Shown: positions 1-7,228 of the stretch, piece after piece | How positions within the stretch are numbered: position 1 is the stretch's first letter | Layout of the letters: each line of letters starts with the position of its first letter | Source: an uncultured Collinsella sp. | Lineage (GTDB): Bacteria > Actinomycetota > Coriobacteriia > Coriobacteriales > Coriobacteriaceae | Reading direction: 5' to 3' | Length of the DNA: 22,181 bases | Assembly: GCA_900754275.1 (NCBI GenBank) | Contig: CAAECF010000132.1 | Span: forward strand, 1 to 22,181 | The notes under the pieces: generated by a model | The model's database searches: none | What the model was told of the DNA's origin: nothing | The model's input: only the letters and a program-made list of their open reading frames with translations | Program-made: the position numbers and the translations under genes

Positions 1-78
1 CCACAGGGACCCGTACCCGTTCTGGCTGGATTAATGGATGGAAACGGATGTTCTATCGGGACACACATTTTGTCCTAT

Positions 79-103
79 AAGCCTCATTTGATATGGGGCT
101 TTT
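79..103 (+). terminator. Terminator-like hairpin with short T tract
   Basis: AAGCCTCAT (79-87) pairs with ATGGGGCTT (93-101), with one T-G wobble, around a TTGAT loop, followed by only a short T run (100-103). It lies just upstream of a stronger terminator and may be the first of a tandem pair ending a plus-strand transcript that enters from outside the window. The short T tract makes it the weaker of the two. Confidence 0.4.
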
Positions 104-122
104 AGTTGGCCTCGCGCATTTT

Positions 123-164
123 GCCGGGCAGTTGCGGTTTTCCGCACCTGCCCGGCTTTCTTTT
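123..164 (+). terminator. Strong intrinsic terminator of the upstream transcript
   Basis: The arm at 123-137 pairs with 142-156 over 15 positions with a single mismatch (132/147) around a TTTT loop, followed by a T-rich tract at 157-164. The T tract is on the plus strand, so it ends transcription arriving from the left edge. Read on the minus strand the hairpin has no T tract behind it, so it is not an obvious terminator for dinB, which converges on it. Confidence 0.8.
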
Positions 165-177
165 TGCCCAAAGGCGG

Positions 178-1431
178 TTAATCATTGAAGCGGGATTGGC
201 GGCCGAAGGATAGGGCGGTGTCGCCGAACTTGTCTCGGACGGCATCGATCGCGACGGAGAGGTCGCGACGGTCGCTCGATTGGGCTCCGCGGTCGTCGAC
301 TTCGCAGAACAGGTCGGTCTGGATGCCGCCTTGGTGGTCGAAGTCGCTCATACCGATGCCTGCTAAGCGAACATGCATGCCTTCCTGCCAGATGTTGTCG
401 AGTAGCTCGAGGGCCACGGCCACGAAGATGTTCTCATCGTCGGTCGGATGAGGCAGCCGGCGCTGTGCCGTACGCCCGCTTCCATACGAATACTTGAGCT
501 TGAGCGTTACCGTGCCACCCGTCAGTCCCTGACGGCGCAGGCGGCGTCCAACCGACTCACCCAGCAGCGCAATCGCCGCTTCGATGTCCCCGCGCTCAGT
601 CAAATCTTTCGCAAAGGTGCGTTCATTGCTGACCGACTTGACCTCGCGCCCTTCATCGAGACTCGTGACTTCGGAGATTTCGAGTCCCAGCGCACGCTGG
701 CGCATGCGTTCGCCGTTGACGCCAAAAATAGAGGCCAAGGTGGATTCCGGTGCACGTGATAGCTCGCCGAGCGTGTAGATGCGCATGCGGCGCAGTCGCT
801 CCTCGGCCGAGCGCCCGATGCCGCTCATGGCAGATACCGGCAGCGCGGCCAAAAAGCGCTGCTCGGTTCCGGGGCGCACGATGGTCAGCCCAAACGGCTT
901 ATCCCGCTCGCTTGCGATCTTTGCGACCGTCTTGTTGCAGCCTACGCCAATGGAGCACGTCACTCCCAGCGCTGCCACGCGGTCGCTTATACGCCGTGCA
1001 ACCAGCAGCGGGTCCTCGGGCGCAAAGCGACCCGGTGTGATATCGATAAAGGCTTCGTCGATCGATACGCGCTCAACGCGCGGCGTCTCCTCGGCAAGAA
1101 TCGCCATGACCTGCGCGCTCACCTCGCGGTAGCGATCAAAGTGCCCGTGCGTCCAAATGGCTTGCGGGCACAAGCGCCGTGCCTCGGCTGAGGGCATGGC
1201 GGAGTGCACGCCAAAGCGACGTGCCTCGTAAGAACAGGTGGACACAACGCCGCGGGAATCGGCGTCTCCGCCCACGATGAGCGGCTTTCCGCGCCATTCG
1301 GGATGATCGAGCATCTCCACGCTCGCAAAAAACGCATCGAGGTCCATCAGGCCCACCGCCGGACCCGTCCAGGGAGGCGGCGTGACGCCCATGGCATCCT
1401 CATAACCGTATGTATGTTCGCGTCTTTCCAT
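178..1431 (-). CDS. dinB: DNA polymerase IV (Y-family translesion polymerase)
   Basis: Y-family polymerase that copies past damaged bases without proofreading. The palm begins near residue 28 with MDLDAFFASVE (metal-binding Asp). It is followed by CSYEARRFGVHSAMP and SIDEAFIDIT, the catalytic Asp-Glu pair, then the helix-hairpin-helix thumb region (SGIGRSAEERLRRM) and the little-finger domain. QTDLF near the C-terminus fits a beta-clamp-binding motif. At 417 aa it is longer than E. coli Pol IV (about 350), mainly at both ends. Start is uncertain: ATG at 1431 has no Shine-Dalgarno but lies 6 nt after a TATACT hexamer, while ATG at 1392 (residue 14) has GAGG 5 nt upstream. No full LexA box is seen. 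It is monocistronic and divergent from rpsP. Family assignment is very secure. Confidence 0.95.
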   Translation of the reverse strand: MERREHTYGYEDAMGVTPPPWTGPAVGLMDLDAFFASVEMLDHPEWRGKPLIVGGDADSRGVVSTCSYEARRFGVHSAMPSAEARRLCPQAIWTHGHFDRYREVSAQVMAILAEETPRVERVSIDEAFIDITPGRFAPEDPLLVARRISDRVAALGVTCSIGVGCNKTVAKIASERDKPFGLTIVRPGTEQRFLAALPVSAMSGIGRSAEERLRRMRIYTLGELSRAPESTLASIFGVNGERMRQRALGLEISEVTSLDEGREVKSVSNERTFAKDLTERGDIEAAIALLGESVGRRLRRQGLTGGTVTLKLKYSYGSGRTAQRRLPHPTDDENIFVAVALELLDNIWQEGMHVRLAGIGMSDFDHQGGIQTDLFCEVDDRGAQSSDRRDLSVAIDAVRDKFGDTALSFGRQSRFND

Positions 1432-1437
1432 GTCATG

Positions 1438-1443
1438 AGTATA
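1438..1443 (-). promoter_or_regulatory. Probable -10 element of dinB
   Basis: On the minus strand TATACT ends 6 nt before the first possible dinB ATG (1431). Transcription would then begin at or very near that ATG, giving either a leaderless mRNA or a roughly 39-nt leader for the internal ATG at 1392. No good -35 hexamer is seen at 16-18 nt spacing. Confidence 0.45.
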
Positions 1444-1547
1444 CCGCGCAGCTCATGTGGGGTGCGTGTATGTGCTTGCAAATCCCGAATTCTTGTCTAA
1501 GATATGGATTTGCCCTCGACTACACCGAAGAAGTTGGTCTCACGGAC

Positions 1548-1576
1548 TTCACCTGCCCGCGTCGATGGCGTATTAT
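1548..1576 (+). promoter_or_regulatory. Probable sigma-70-type promoter of the rpsP operon
   Basis: TTCACC (1548-1553) and TATTAT (1571-1576) are separated by 17 nt. The start site would be near 1583, leaving a leader of about 50 nt before rpsP. It is the best -35/-10 pair I found in the dinB-rpsP divergent region. Confidence 0.55.
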
Positions 1577-1632
1577 GTTCAACTGTTTGTTTGTAGTTGC
1601 AGCCTAAAGCTGCTTGGTTGGAGGAGTTTCCT

Positions 1633-1974
1633 TTGGCAGTCAAGATTCGCCTTGCTCGTCACGGCGCTAAGAAGCGTCCGTACTACCGTGTCGTCGTCGC
1701 CGATTCCCGCGCCCCGCGTGACGGTCGTATCATCGAGGAGGTTGGCCGCTACAACCCGATGACCGCCCCCAAGACCATCAACCTCGACCTCGAGAAGATC
1801 GCCGACTGGCAGTCCAAGGGCGCTCAGCTCACCGATGCCGTCGCCGCTCTGGTCAAGGCCGCCAACGAGGGCGAGAAGACCGAGACCGTCGTCAAGAAGT
1901 CCAAGAAGCAGCTCGCCAAAGAGGCCGAGGCCGCTAAGGCTGCCGCTGAGGCCGCTGAGGGCGCCGAGGAGTAA
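1633..1974 (+). CDS. rpsP: 30S ribosomal protein S16
   Basis: Small-subunit protein needed for 30S assembly. The mature sequence opens with AVKIRLARHGAKKRPYYR, the S16 signature, followed by VVADSRAPRDGR and the EEVGRYNP block. The start is TTG at 1633: GGAGGAG (1620-1626) lies 6 nt upstream and S16 proteins begin at exactly this point. An in-frame TTG at 1597 would add 12 non-conserved residues. The protein is 113 aa against about 80-90 for many S16s. The excess is a C-terminal tail rich in Lys, Ala and Glu (from about residue 85). It is the first gene of rpsP-khpA-rimM-trmD-lepB, with no terminator before khpA, whose start lies 3 nt downstream. Confidence 0.96.
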   Translation: MAVKIRLARHGAKKRPYYRVVVADSRAPRDGRIIEEVGRYNPMTAPKTINLDLEKIADWQSKGAQLTDAVAALVKAANEGEKTETVVKKSKKQLAKEAEAAKAAAEAAEGAEE

Positions 1975-1977
1975 ATC

Positions 1978-2262
1978 GTGCCTGAGGTTGACGCTGCACA
2001 GCTCGAGGGTGAGGCAATGCTCTCAGATCGCATCGCCGATCTCGTCGAATATCTCGTTGTTCAGATCGTCGACGACCCGGATTCCGTGAGCCTTGAGGTC
2101 ATCGATGGTGACGACACCTCTACGATCGAGGTTTCTGTCGCCGAGGATGACGTCGCTAAGGTCATCGGCCGTCGTGGCCGTACCATCAAGGCCATTCGCA
2201 CGCTCGCCCGTGCACTGGCCGCTCGCCTCGACACTGCAGTCGAGGTAGAGGTTCTGGGCTAG
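1978..2262 (+). CDS. khpA: KH-domain RNA-binding protein KhpA (YlqC family)
   Basis: Small RNA-binding protein of the KhpA family, which in Firmicutes partners with KhpB/Jag and is linked to RNA metabolism and cell-size control. The single KH fold is shown by VIGRRGRTIKAIRTLARA, with the GRRG loop at residues 64-67. Its place directly after rpsP and before rimM-trmD is the classic location. GTG at 1978 is chosen because GAGGAG (1966-1971) lies 6 nt upstream. An ATG at 2017 (residue 14), also preceded by a purine-rich GAGG, would give a protein of about 81 aa, closer to the usual family length, so either start is possible. The adjacent genes suggest a role around ribosome and tRNA maturation, which is inference. 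Confidence 0.92.
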   Translation: MPEVDAAQLEGEAMLSDRIADLVEYLVVQIVDDPDSVSLEVIDGDDTSTIEVSVAEDDVAKVIGRRGRTIKAIRTLARALAARLDTAVEVEVLG

Positions 2263-2266
2263 GACC

Positions 2267-2788
2267 TTGAGGTCCCAGTACAAAAACATCGCCCGTGTGG
2301 TCAAGCCGCACGGAAGGAAGGGGGAGGTCCTCGCGCAGCCGCTGCGGGGGCTTCCTTCTGTATTGACGCCGGGTATGCGCGTCGCCCTGACGCCGCCGGC
2401 GCTCAAGCGCGACCGCTTTTGCACGGTCGTGTCCGTCACCGATACGGGCGATGGCGATCTGGTCTCGTTTGAGGGCATTGACGACTTGACGGCCGCCGAG
2501 GGCATCACGGGATGCTATGTGCTGGCAAATCGTGACGACTTTGAGCTCGATTCGCTCGACGCCGCCTATACCGACCTGATGGGTCGCGAGGTGGTCGACG
2601 AGCGCTTCGGTTCGCTCGGCACGATCGTCGAGATCATGTCGACGCCCGCTAACGATGTTTGGGTTGTCGAGGGTGATCGGTACGGCGAGGTGCTGATTCC
2701 CGTGATCGAGCAGGTTGTGCTCGATCTTCCCGACACAGGAACAATTTTCGTCCACGTTATGGACGGCCTGATCGATATGGACAAGTAG
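2267..2788 (+). CDS. rimM: 16S rRNA-processing protein RimM
   Basis: RimM binds S19 in the 30S head and assists 16S maturation. The N-terminal domain opens with IARVVKPHGRKGEVLAQPL, the family hallmark. The C-terminal PRC-barrel contains NDVWVVEG and GEVLIPVIEQVVLDLP. The length of 173 aa is normal. The start is TTG at 2267, 4 nt after the khpA stop. The Shine-Dalgarno is poor (AGGA only 2 nt away), so initiation probably depends on ribosomes ending khpA. The next in-frame GTG (2297) would remove part of the conserved PHG region. It is co-transcribed with trmD, as in most bacteria. Confidence 0.95.
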   Translation: MRSQYKNIARVVKPHGRKGEVLAQPLRGLPSVLTPGMRVALTPPALKRDRFCTVVSVTDTGDGDLVSFEGIDDLTAAEGITGCYVLANRDDFELDSLDAAYTDLMGREVVDERFGSLGTIVEIMSTPANDVWVVEGDRYGEVLIPVIEQVVLDLPDTGTIFVHVMDGLIDMDK

Positions 2789-2798
2789 GGAGGACAAC

Positions 2799-3557
2799 AT
2801 GCTGATTGAGACCCTTTCGGTCTTTCCCGAGATGTTTGAGCCCGTCATGTCCACATCGATTTTGGGCCGCGCCCGCAAGGCCGGCCTTTTTGATTTTAAG
2901 GCGTATAACCTGCGCGACTGGACGCACGACCGCCATCGTACCGTCGATGACGAGCCGTACGGCGGCGGGCAGGGCATGCTCATGAAGGTCGAGCCTATTG
3001 CCGAGGCCATCGAGGCTATTAGCTCCGAGGGTCCCAAGCCCACCGTGGTGTTCTTTACGCCCTGTGGCGAGCCCTTTACGCAGCATGTGGCCGAGCGCCT
3101 GCTCAAAAGCGAGCGCCTGCTGTTTGTGTGCAGCCGCTACGAGGGCGTCGACGAGCGTGCGTATGCGTATGCCGATGAGCGCCTGTCGATCGGCGACTAC
3201 GTGCTCACGGGCGGCGAGCTGCCCGCTATGGTGGTGGCTGACGCCGTCGTGCGTCTCATCCCCGGCGCCCTTGGTGACGAGATGAGCAACGTCGACGAGT
3301 CGTTTTCGACCGCCGAGGACGGTGGCCTGCTCGAGTACGCGCAGTATACCCGTCCCGCCGAGTTCAACGGCGAGGGCGTGCCCGCCGTGCTCGTGAGCGG
3401 CGATCACGCCAAGGTCGACGCCTGGCGCCGCAAGAATGCCATCGAGCGCACCTGCCGCTGGCGTCCCGACCTAATCGAGACGGCGCGGCTTACGCCCGAG
3501 GAGCGTGCATACGCGCAAGAGATTCTGGACGCGTCGTATTCGCAGAGCGAGGAGTGA
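2799..3557 (+). CDS. trmD: tRNA (guanine-N1-)-methyltransferase TrmD
   Basis: Makes m1G at position 37 next to the anticodon of tRNAs reading CNN codons, using S-adenosylmethionine, and so prevents +1 frameshifting. It is a SPOUT-fold enzyme. Visible motifs are DEPYGGGQGM, SRYEGVDER, SIGDYVLTGGELPA (trefoil-knot SAM site), LLEYAQYTRPAEF and VLVSGDHAKVDAWRR, in the expected order. The length of 252 aa is typical. ATG at 2799 has GGGAGG (2788-2793) 5 nt upstream. Its stop codon abuts the lepB start. Confidence 0.97.
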   Translation: MLIETLSVFPEMFEPVMSTSILGRARKAGLFDFKAYNLRDWTHDRHRTVDDEPYGGGQGMLMKVEPIAEAIEAISSEGPKPTVVFFTPCGEPFTQHVAERLLKSERLLFVCSRYEGVDERAYAYADERLSIGDYVLTGGELPAMVVADAVVRLIPGALGDEMSNVDESFSTAEDGGLLEYAQYTRPAEFNGEGVPAVLVSGDHAKVDAWRRKNAIERTCRWRPDLIETARLTPEERAYAQEILDASYSQSEE

Positions 3558-3559
3558 GA

Positions 3560-4123
3560 ATGGTCCCATCGCAGCATTCCGTGCTAAGGGGTGCGTTTGA
3601 GTGGATTGTGGTCGTCGCGATCGCACTCGTCGCCACCTTCTTGATTCGCTCGTTTGTGGTCGAACCCTTTGTGGTGCCCACCGGTTCCATGGAGTCCACG
3701 ATCGAGATTGGCGACCAGATCCTGGCCCAAAAGGTGAGCCTCGAGCTCGGTCAGCCCGTCAAGCAGGGCGATATCGTGGTGTTCCATAACCCCGATGGTA
3801 CCTCCGAGCACGATGTTCTCGTCAAGCGTGTTATTGCCACGGCCGGCCAGACCGTTGACCTGCAGGACGGCAAGGTGGTCGTTGACGGCCAAGCACTCGA
3901 CGAGGACTACACGACCGGCATGAGCTGGCCGCTTTCGGTCCAGGCTCCCGGCGCTCAGGTAGGCTATCCCTACACCGTTCCCGATGGGTGCGTGTGGGTG
4001 ATGGGCGACAACCGCGAAAACTCTGCCGACTCACGCTACTTTGGTCCCGTCGATCGCTCTGATCTGATCGCCGTGGCGCTCGTGCGCTACTGGCCGCTCA
4101 ACCGCATCGGCGCTATCGACTAA
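3560..4123 (+). CDS. lepB: Signal peptidase I
   Basis: Membrane protease that cleaves signal peptides from Sec- and Tat-exported proteins. One N-terminal transmembrane helix (about residues 13-33) is followed by PTGSMESTI with the nucleophile Ser43, then VLVKRVIATAGQ with the general base Lys89, and box E MGDNRENSADSRYFGPV. This is the Ser-Lys dyad arrangement of the family. ATG at 3560 is preferred because GAGGAG (3549-3554) lies 5 nt upstream. A GTG at 3554 in the same frame overlaps the trmD stop, but the Shine-Dalgarno would then overlap the start codon. The product is 187 aa. lepB ends the rpsP operon here. In many Firmicutes it lies after rplS instead. Confidence 0.96.
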   Translation: MVPSQHSVLRGAFEWIVVVAIALVATFLIRSFVVEPFVVPTGSMESTIEIGDQILAQKVSLELGQPVKQGDIVVFHNPDGTSEHDVLVKRVIATAGQTVDLQDGKVVVDGQALDEDYTTGMSWPLSVQAPGAQVGYPYTVPDGCVWVMGDNRENSADSRYFGPVDRSDLIAVALVRYWPLNRIGAID

Positions 4124-4130
4124 AAAACGC

Positions 4131-4136
4131 TATAGT
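4131..4136 (+). promoter_or_regulatory. Possible -10 element for glyQ
   Basis: TATAGT lies just after the lepB stop and would start a transcript near 4143, about 40 nt before glyQ. No recognisable -35 hexamer is at the expected spacing, and no hairpin terminator separates lepB from glyQ, so read-through from lepB is also possible. The gap is far too short for a T-box leader. Confidence 0.35.
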
Positions 4137-4182
4137 ACAGTACCTAACCGTGTAATCGTTTCGACGAGGGGATATTAGAGGC

Positions 4183-5094
4183 ATGAACGCTTCATCGCTT
4201 TCCTTCCAAGACATCATCCTGCGCCTCCAGCAGTACTGGGGCGAGCAGGGCTGCGTCATTATGCAGCCCTATGACTCCGAGGTCGGTGCCGGTACCTTCC
4301 ATACCGCGACCACGCTGCGCTCGCTCGGTCCCTCCGAGTGGCGCACCTGCTATGCGCAGCCTTGCCGCCGTCCCGCCGACGGCCGCTACGGCGAGAACCC
4401 CAACCGCATGCAGCACTACTATCAGTTCCAGGTGCTCATTAAGCCCTCGCCGGTCAACGCCCAGGAGCTCTACCTGGGGTCTCTTGCCGCCATTGGCCTG
4501 GACCCCAACGACCATGACGTCCGCTTTGTCGAGGACGACTGGGAGAGCCCGACGCTCGGCGCCTGGGGCCTTGGCTGGGAGGTCTGGCTCAACGGTATGG
4601 AGGTCACGCAGTTTACGTACTTCCAGCAGGTGGGCGGCATCGAGGTCGACCCCGTGCCCGTCGAGATCACCTATGGTCTGGAGCGCATCGCCATGTACGC
4701 CCAGGGCGTCAACTCCGTTTATGACCTGGTGTGGAGCTATCTGCCCGATGGCACGCCCATGACCTATGGCGACGTGTTCCTGGAGAACGAGCGCGAGTTC
4801 AGTGCCTACAACTTTGAGGTCGCCAACGTCGAGATGATGCGTCAGAAGTTTGACGACTACGAGGCCGAGTGCCACTCCTGCCTGGAGCGCAAGCTTCCGC
4901 TGCCGGCGTACGACTGCGTTATGAAGTGCAGCCATGCCTTCAACTTGCTCGACGCCCGTGGCGCCCTGTCCGCGGTCGAGCGTGCCAACTACATCCTGCG
5001 CGTCCGCGCCGTCGCCAAGGCGTGCTGCGAGGCCTATATGGCCGAGGTCGCCGGAGTCAACGAGAATGCCGACCAGGAAGGCGAGGTGGCGTAA
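4183..5094 (+). CDS. glyQ: Glycyl-tRNA synthetase alpha subunit
   Basis: Catalytic alpha subunit of the bacterial heteromeric GlyRS, a class II enzyme that activates glycine with ATP and charges tRNA-Gly together with GlyS. SFQDIILRLQQYWGEQGC opens the protein, followed by QPYDSEVGAGTFHTAT, AQPCRRPADGRYGENPNR, YYQFQVLIKPSP, EVWLNGMEVTQFTYFQQVGG and EITYGLERIAMY (class II motif 3). The length of 303 aa is normal. ATG at 4183 is the only start that keeps the full N-terminus. The best ribosome site is GAGGGG (4166-4171) with 11-nt spacing. The stop is 3 nt before glyS, consistent with coupled synthesis of both subunits. Confidence 0.97.
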   Translation: MNASSLSFQDIILRLQQYWGEQGCVIMQPYDSEVGAGTFHTATTLRSLGPSEWRTCYAQPCRRPADGRYGENPNRMQHYYQFQVLIKPSPVNAQELYLGSLAAIGLDPNDHDVRFVEDDWESPTLGAWGLGWEVWLNGMEVTQFTYFQQVGGIEVDPVPVEITYGLERIAMYAQGVNSVYDLVWSYLPDGTPMTYGDVFLENEREFSAYNFEVANVEMMRQKFDDYEAECHSCLERKLPLPAYDCVMKCSHAFNLLDARGALSAVERANYILRVRAVAKACCEAYMAEVAGVNENADQEGEVA

Positions 5095-5097
5095 GCC

Positions 5098-7194
5098 ATG
5101 GCAGACGCTAAGGATTTCCTGTTTGAGATTGGTACGGAGGAAATGCCCTCCGCACCGCTGAACAATGCCGTCAAGCAGCTTGGCACCATGATCGCCAAGG
5201 GTCTCGACGAGGCCGGTCTGGCCCATGGCGAGGTCCGCGTGATCTCGAGCCCGCGTCGACTGGCTGCGCTCGTGGCCAACGTCGCCACTGCGACCGATGA
5301 GGTCCATGAGGTCAAGCGCGGTCCCGCGGCCAACATCGCCTTCGATGCTGACGGTAACGCCACCAAGGCCGCCCAGGGCTTCGCCCGCAAGTGCGGCGTG
5401 GCTGCCGAGGGCCTGGTCCGTCGCGAGGATACGGACGGTCGCGAGTATGTCTTTGCCGAGAAGAACATTCCTTCCGCCCCGGCCACCCCGATCCTGACGG
5501 CCCTGTGCGAGAAGACTATCGCCGGCCTGCAGTGGCCCAACTACCGCTCCCAGCGCTGGGGCCACGAGCACGCGACGTTCGTGCGTCCGGTCCGTTGGAT
5601 CTGCTGCCTTTTGGGTGAGGATGTTGTGCCCGTGTCGTTTGCCGACGTGACGAGTGGCAACACCACGCGTGGTCATCGCGTACTTGGCCCTGGTGACCAT
5701 GTGGTTGCCAGCCCCGCCGCCTACGAGCAGGTGCTCGAGGACGCCGGCGTGCTTTCTGCCGAGCGTCGTCGCGAGGCCATCCTCGCCGGTATCGCTGAGG
5801 TCGAGGCTGCCCGTCCCGGCTGCCATGTCGATACGCCCAAGAAGGTCTTCGAGGAGGTTATCAACCTCTGCGAGTGGCCGACGGTGCTCGTCGGTACTTT
5901 CGATGAGGAGTTCCTCAAGGTCCCGCACGAGATTATCTGCGAGTCCATGCTCACCAACCAGCGCTACTTCCCGATCTATGACGGCGAGGGCAAGCTCACG
6001 CGTGAGTTCGTGGTCGTTTCCAACAGCAAGCCCGAGAATGCCGAGCGCGTGATCAACGGCAACGAGCGCGTCGTGCGCGCCCGTCTGGATGATGCCAAGT
6101 TCTTCTACGAGGAGGACCTGAAGATCTCCCTCGACGAGTTCCGTGAGCGTCTGGCCAAGGTTGCCTTCCAGGAGAAGCTCGGTAGCGTGCTCGCCAAGTC
6201 CGAGCGCATCGAGCAGCTCGCGCTCGCCATCGCCCGCGAGGCTCACCTGGGCGCCCATCTTGCCGCCGACGCTGCTCGCGCCGCACACCTGTGCAAGGCA
6301 GACCTGGTGTCCAACGCCGTCGTCGAGTTCACGAGCCAGCAGGGCGTGATGGGTGGTTACTACGCCTGCGCGATGGGGGAGAACGACGAGGTCGCTCATG
6401 CCATTCGCGATCACTATCGTCCCCGCTTTGCCGGCGACGAGCTGCCCGAGGGCACCGCTGGCTGCATCGTGGCCTGCGCCGACAAGCTCGATACCATCGC
6501 CGGTATCTTTGCCATCGGCGAGCCCCCGACCGGCTCCTCCGACCCCTACGCGCTGCGTCGTGCCGCTATCGGCATCATCAACATCCTGCGCGACCGTCTG
6601 CCGATCGATCCCACGTCGCTCATCGACTTCGCCCTTGAGCTCTACAGTGAGCAGGGCATTGAGTTCGACGCCGCCGAGGTCGCCCAGCAGGTTCGCGACT
6701 TCTTCCATGGCCGCCTGGTGAGCATGGCCCGCGACGAGAAGATCCCGGCCGATACCGTTGCCGCCGTCTCCGCGGTGCACATCATTGCTCCGTCCGTCTT
6801 CTTCGCCCGCTGCGCCGCCCTCGACGAGGCCCGCAAGAACGACGCTGAGACGTTCGATAACCTGGCGACCGCCTATGCCCGCGCCGCGCACATCTCCAAG
6901 CCCGAGCTGGGTGCGGAGTACGACCGCGCCCTGATGGGCGAGGTTGAGCTCGCGCTTGCCGACGCCTCCGAGGCCGCTCGGACCGCCGTCGATGCTGCTC
7001 TCGCTGTCGAGGATTACCCGGCCGCATTTGCTGCCCTCGCCGCCCTGCGTGCCCCCATCGACCGCTTCTTCGACGAGGTCATGGTCATGGACAAGGACGA
7101 GCAGCTTCGCGATAATCGCCTTAAGCTGCTCAACCGCTTCGAGGCCGTTTTCTCCGGCATCGCCAACATCGGTGAGCTTGCCCGCAAAAAGTAA
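5098..7194 (+). CDS. glyS: Glycyl-tRNA synthetase beta subunit
   Basis: Beta subunit of heteromeric GlyRS, which binds tRNA-Gly and is needed for aminoacylation by GlyQ. The N-terminus FLFEIGTEEMPSAPLNNAV is diagnostic. The central region carries FVRPVRWICCLLG and KADLVSNAVVEFTSQQGVMG, and GEPPTGSSDPYALRRAAIGI marks the HD-like core. The last 100 or so residues form the DALR-type anticodon-binding helical domain (PIDRFFDEVMVMDKDEQLRD). The length of 698 aa matches the family. ATG at 5098 has GAGGTGG (5083-5089) 8 nt upstream, inside the end of glyQ. Codons are strongly C-ending, as expected for high expression. A very long open frame on the opposite strand follows from this codon bias. Confidence 0.97.
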   Translation: MADAKDFLFEIGTEEMPSAPLNNAVKQLGTMIAKGLDEAGLAHGEVRVISSPRRLAALVANVATATDEVHEVKRGPAANIAFDADGNATKAAQGFARKCGVAAEGLVRREDTDGREYVFAEKNIPSAPATPILTALCEKTIAGLQWPNYRSQRWGHEHATFVRPVRWICCLLGEDVVPVSFADVTSGNTTRGHRVLGPGDHVVASPAAYEQVLEDAGVLSAERRREAILAGIAEVEAARPGCHVDTPKKVFEEVINLCEWPTVLVGTFDEEFLKVPHEIICESMLTNQRYFPIYDGEGKLTREFVVVSNSKPENAERVINGNERVVRARLDDAKFFYEEDLKISLDEFRERLAKVAFQEKLGSVLAKSERIEQLALAIAREAHLGAHLAADAARAAHLCKADLVSNAVVEFTSQQGVMGGYYACAMGENDEVAHAIRDHYRPRFAGDELPEGTAGCIVACADKLDTIAGIFAIGEPPTGSSDPYALRRAAIGIINILRDRLPIDPTSLIDFALELYSEQGIEFDAAEVAQQVRDFFHGRLVSMARDEKIPADTVAAVSAVHIIAPSVFFARCAALDEARKNDAETFDNLATAYARAAHISKPELGAEYDRALMGEVELALADASEAARTAVDAALAVEDYPAAFAALAALRAPIDRFFDEVMVMDKDEQLRDNRLKLLNRFEAVFSGIANIGELARKK

Positions 7195-7201
7195 GCTAGC
7201 C

Positions 7202-7215
7202 TGCGCGTAAGCGCA
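7202..7215 (+). promoter_or_regulatory. Stem-loop with GNRA tetraloop before the ppsR ribosome site
   Basis: TGCGC (7202-7206) and GCGCA (7211-7215) pair around the loop GTAA, a GNRA-type tetraloop in RNA. The Shine-Dalgarno AAAGGAG (7216-7222) follows at once. The same stem with a different GNRA loop precedes ppdK at 8401-8414. A role in translation or mRNA stability is inference. Confidence 0.45.
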
Positions 7216-7228
7216 AAAGGAGCCCCGC

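Noticed and set aside
2..34. Possible C-terminal tail of a plus-strand gene (HRDPYPFWLD then stop)
   Set aside because: Only ten codons, another frame is also open for longer, and nothing identifies the protein. Upstream sequence is needed.
1409..1425. Half-match to an actinobacterial/Firmicute LexA box (CGAACATAC) at the start of dinB
   Set aside because: The second half-site is ATACG rather than GTTCG and the match lies within codons 4-9 of the longer dinB frame, so it is not a credible SOS box.
4124..4182. T-box or other riboswitch before glyQ
   Set aside because: The gap is only 59 nt and has no T-box motif or terminator hairpin.
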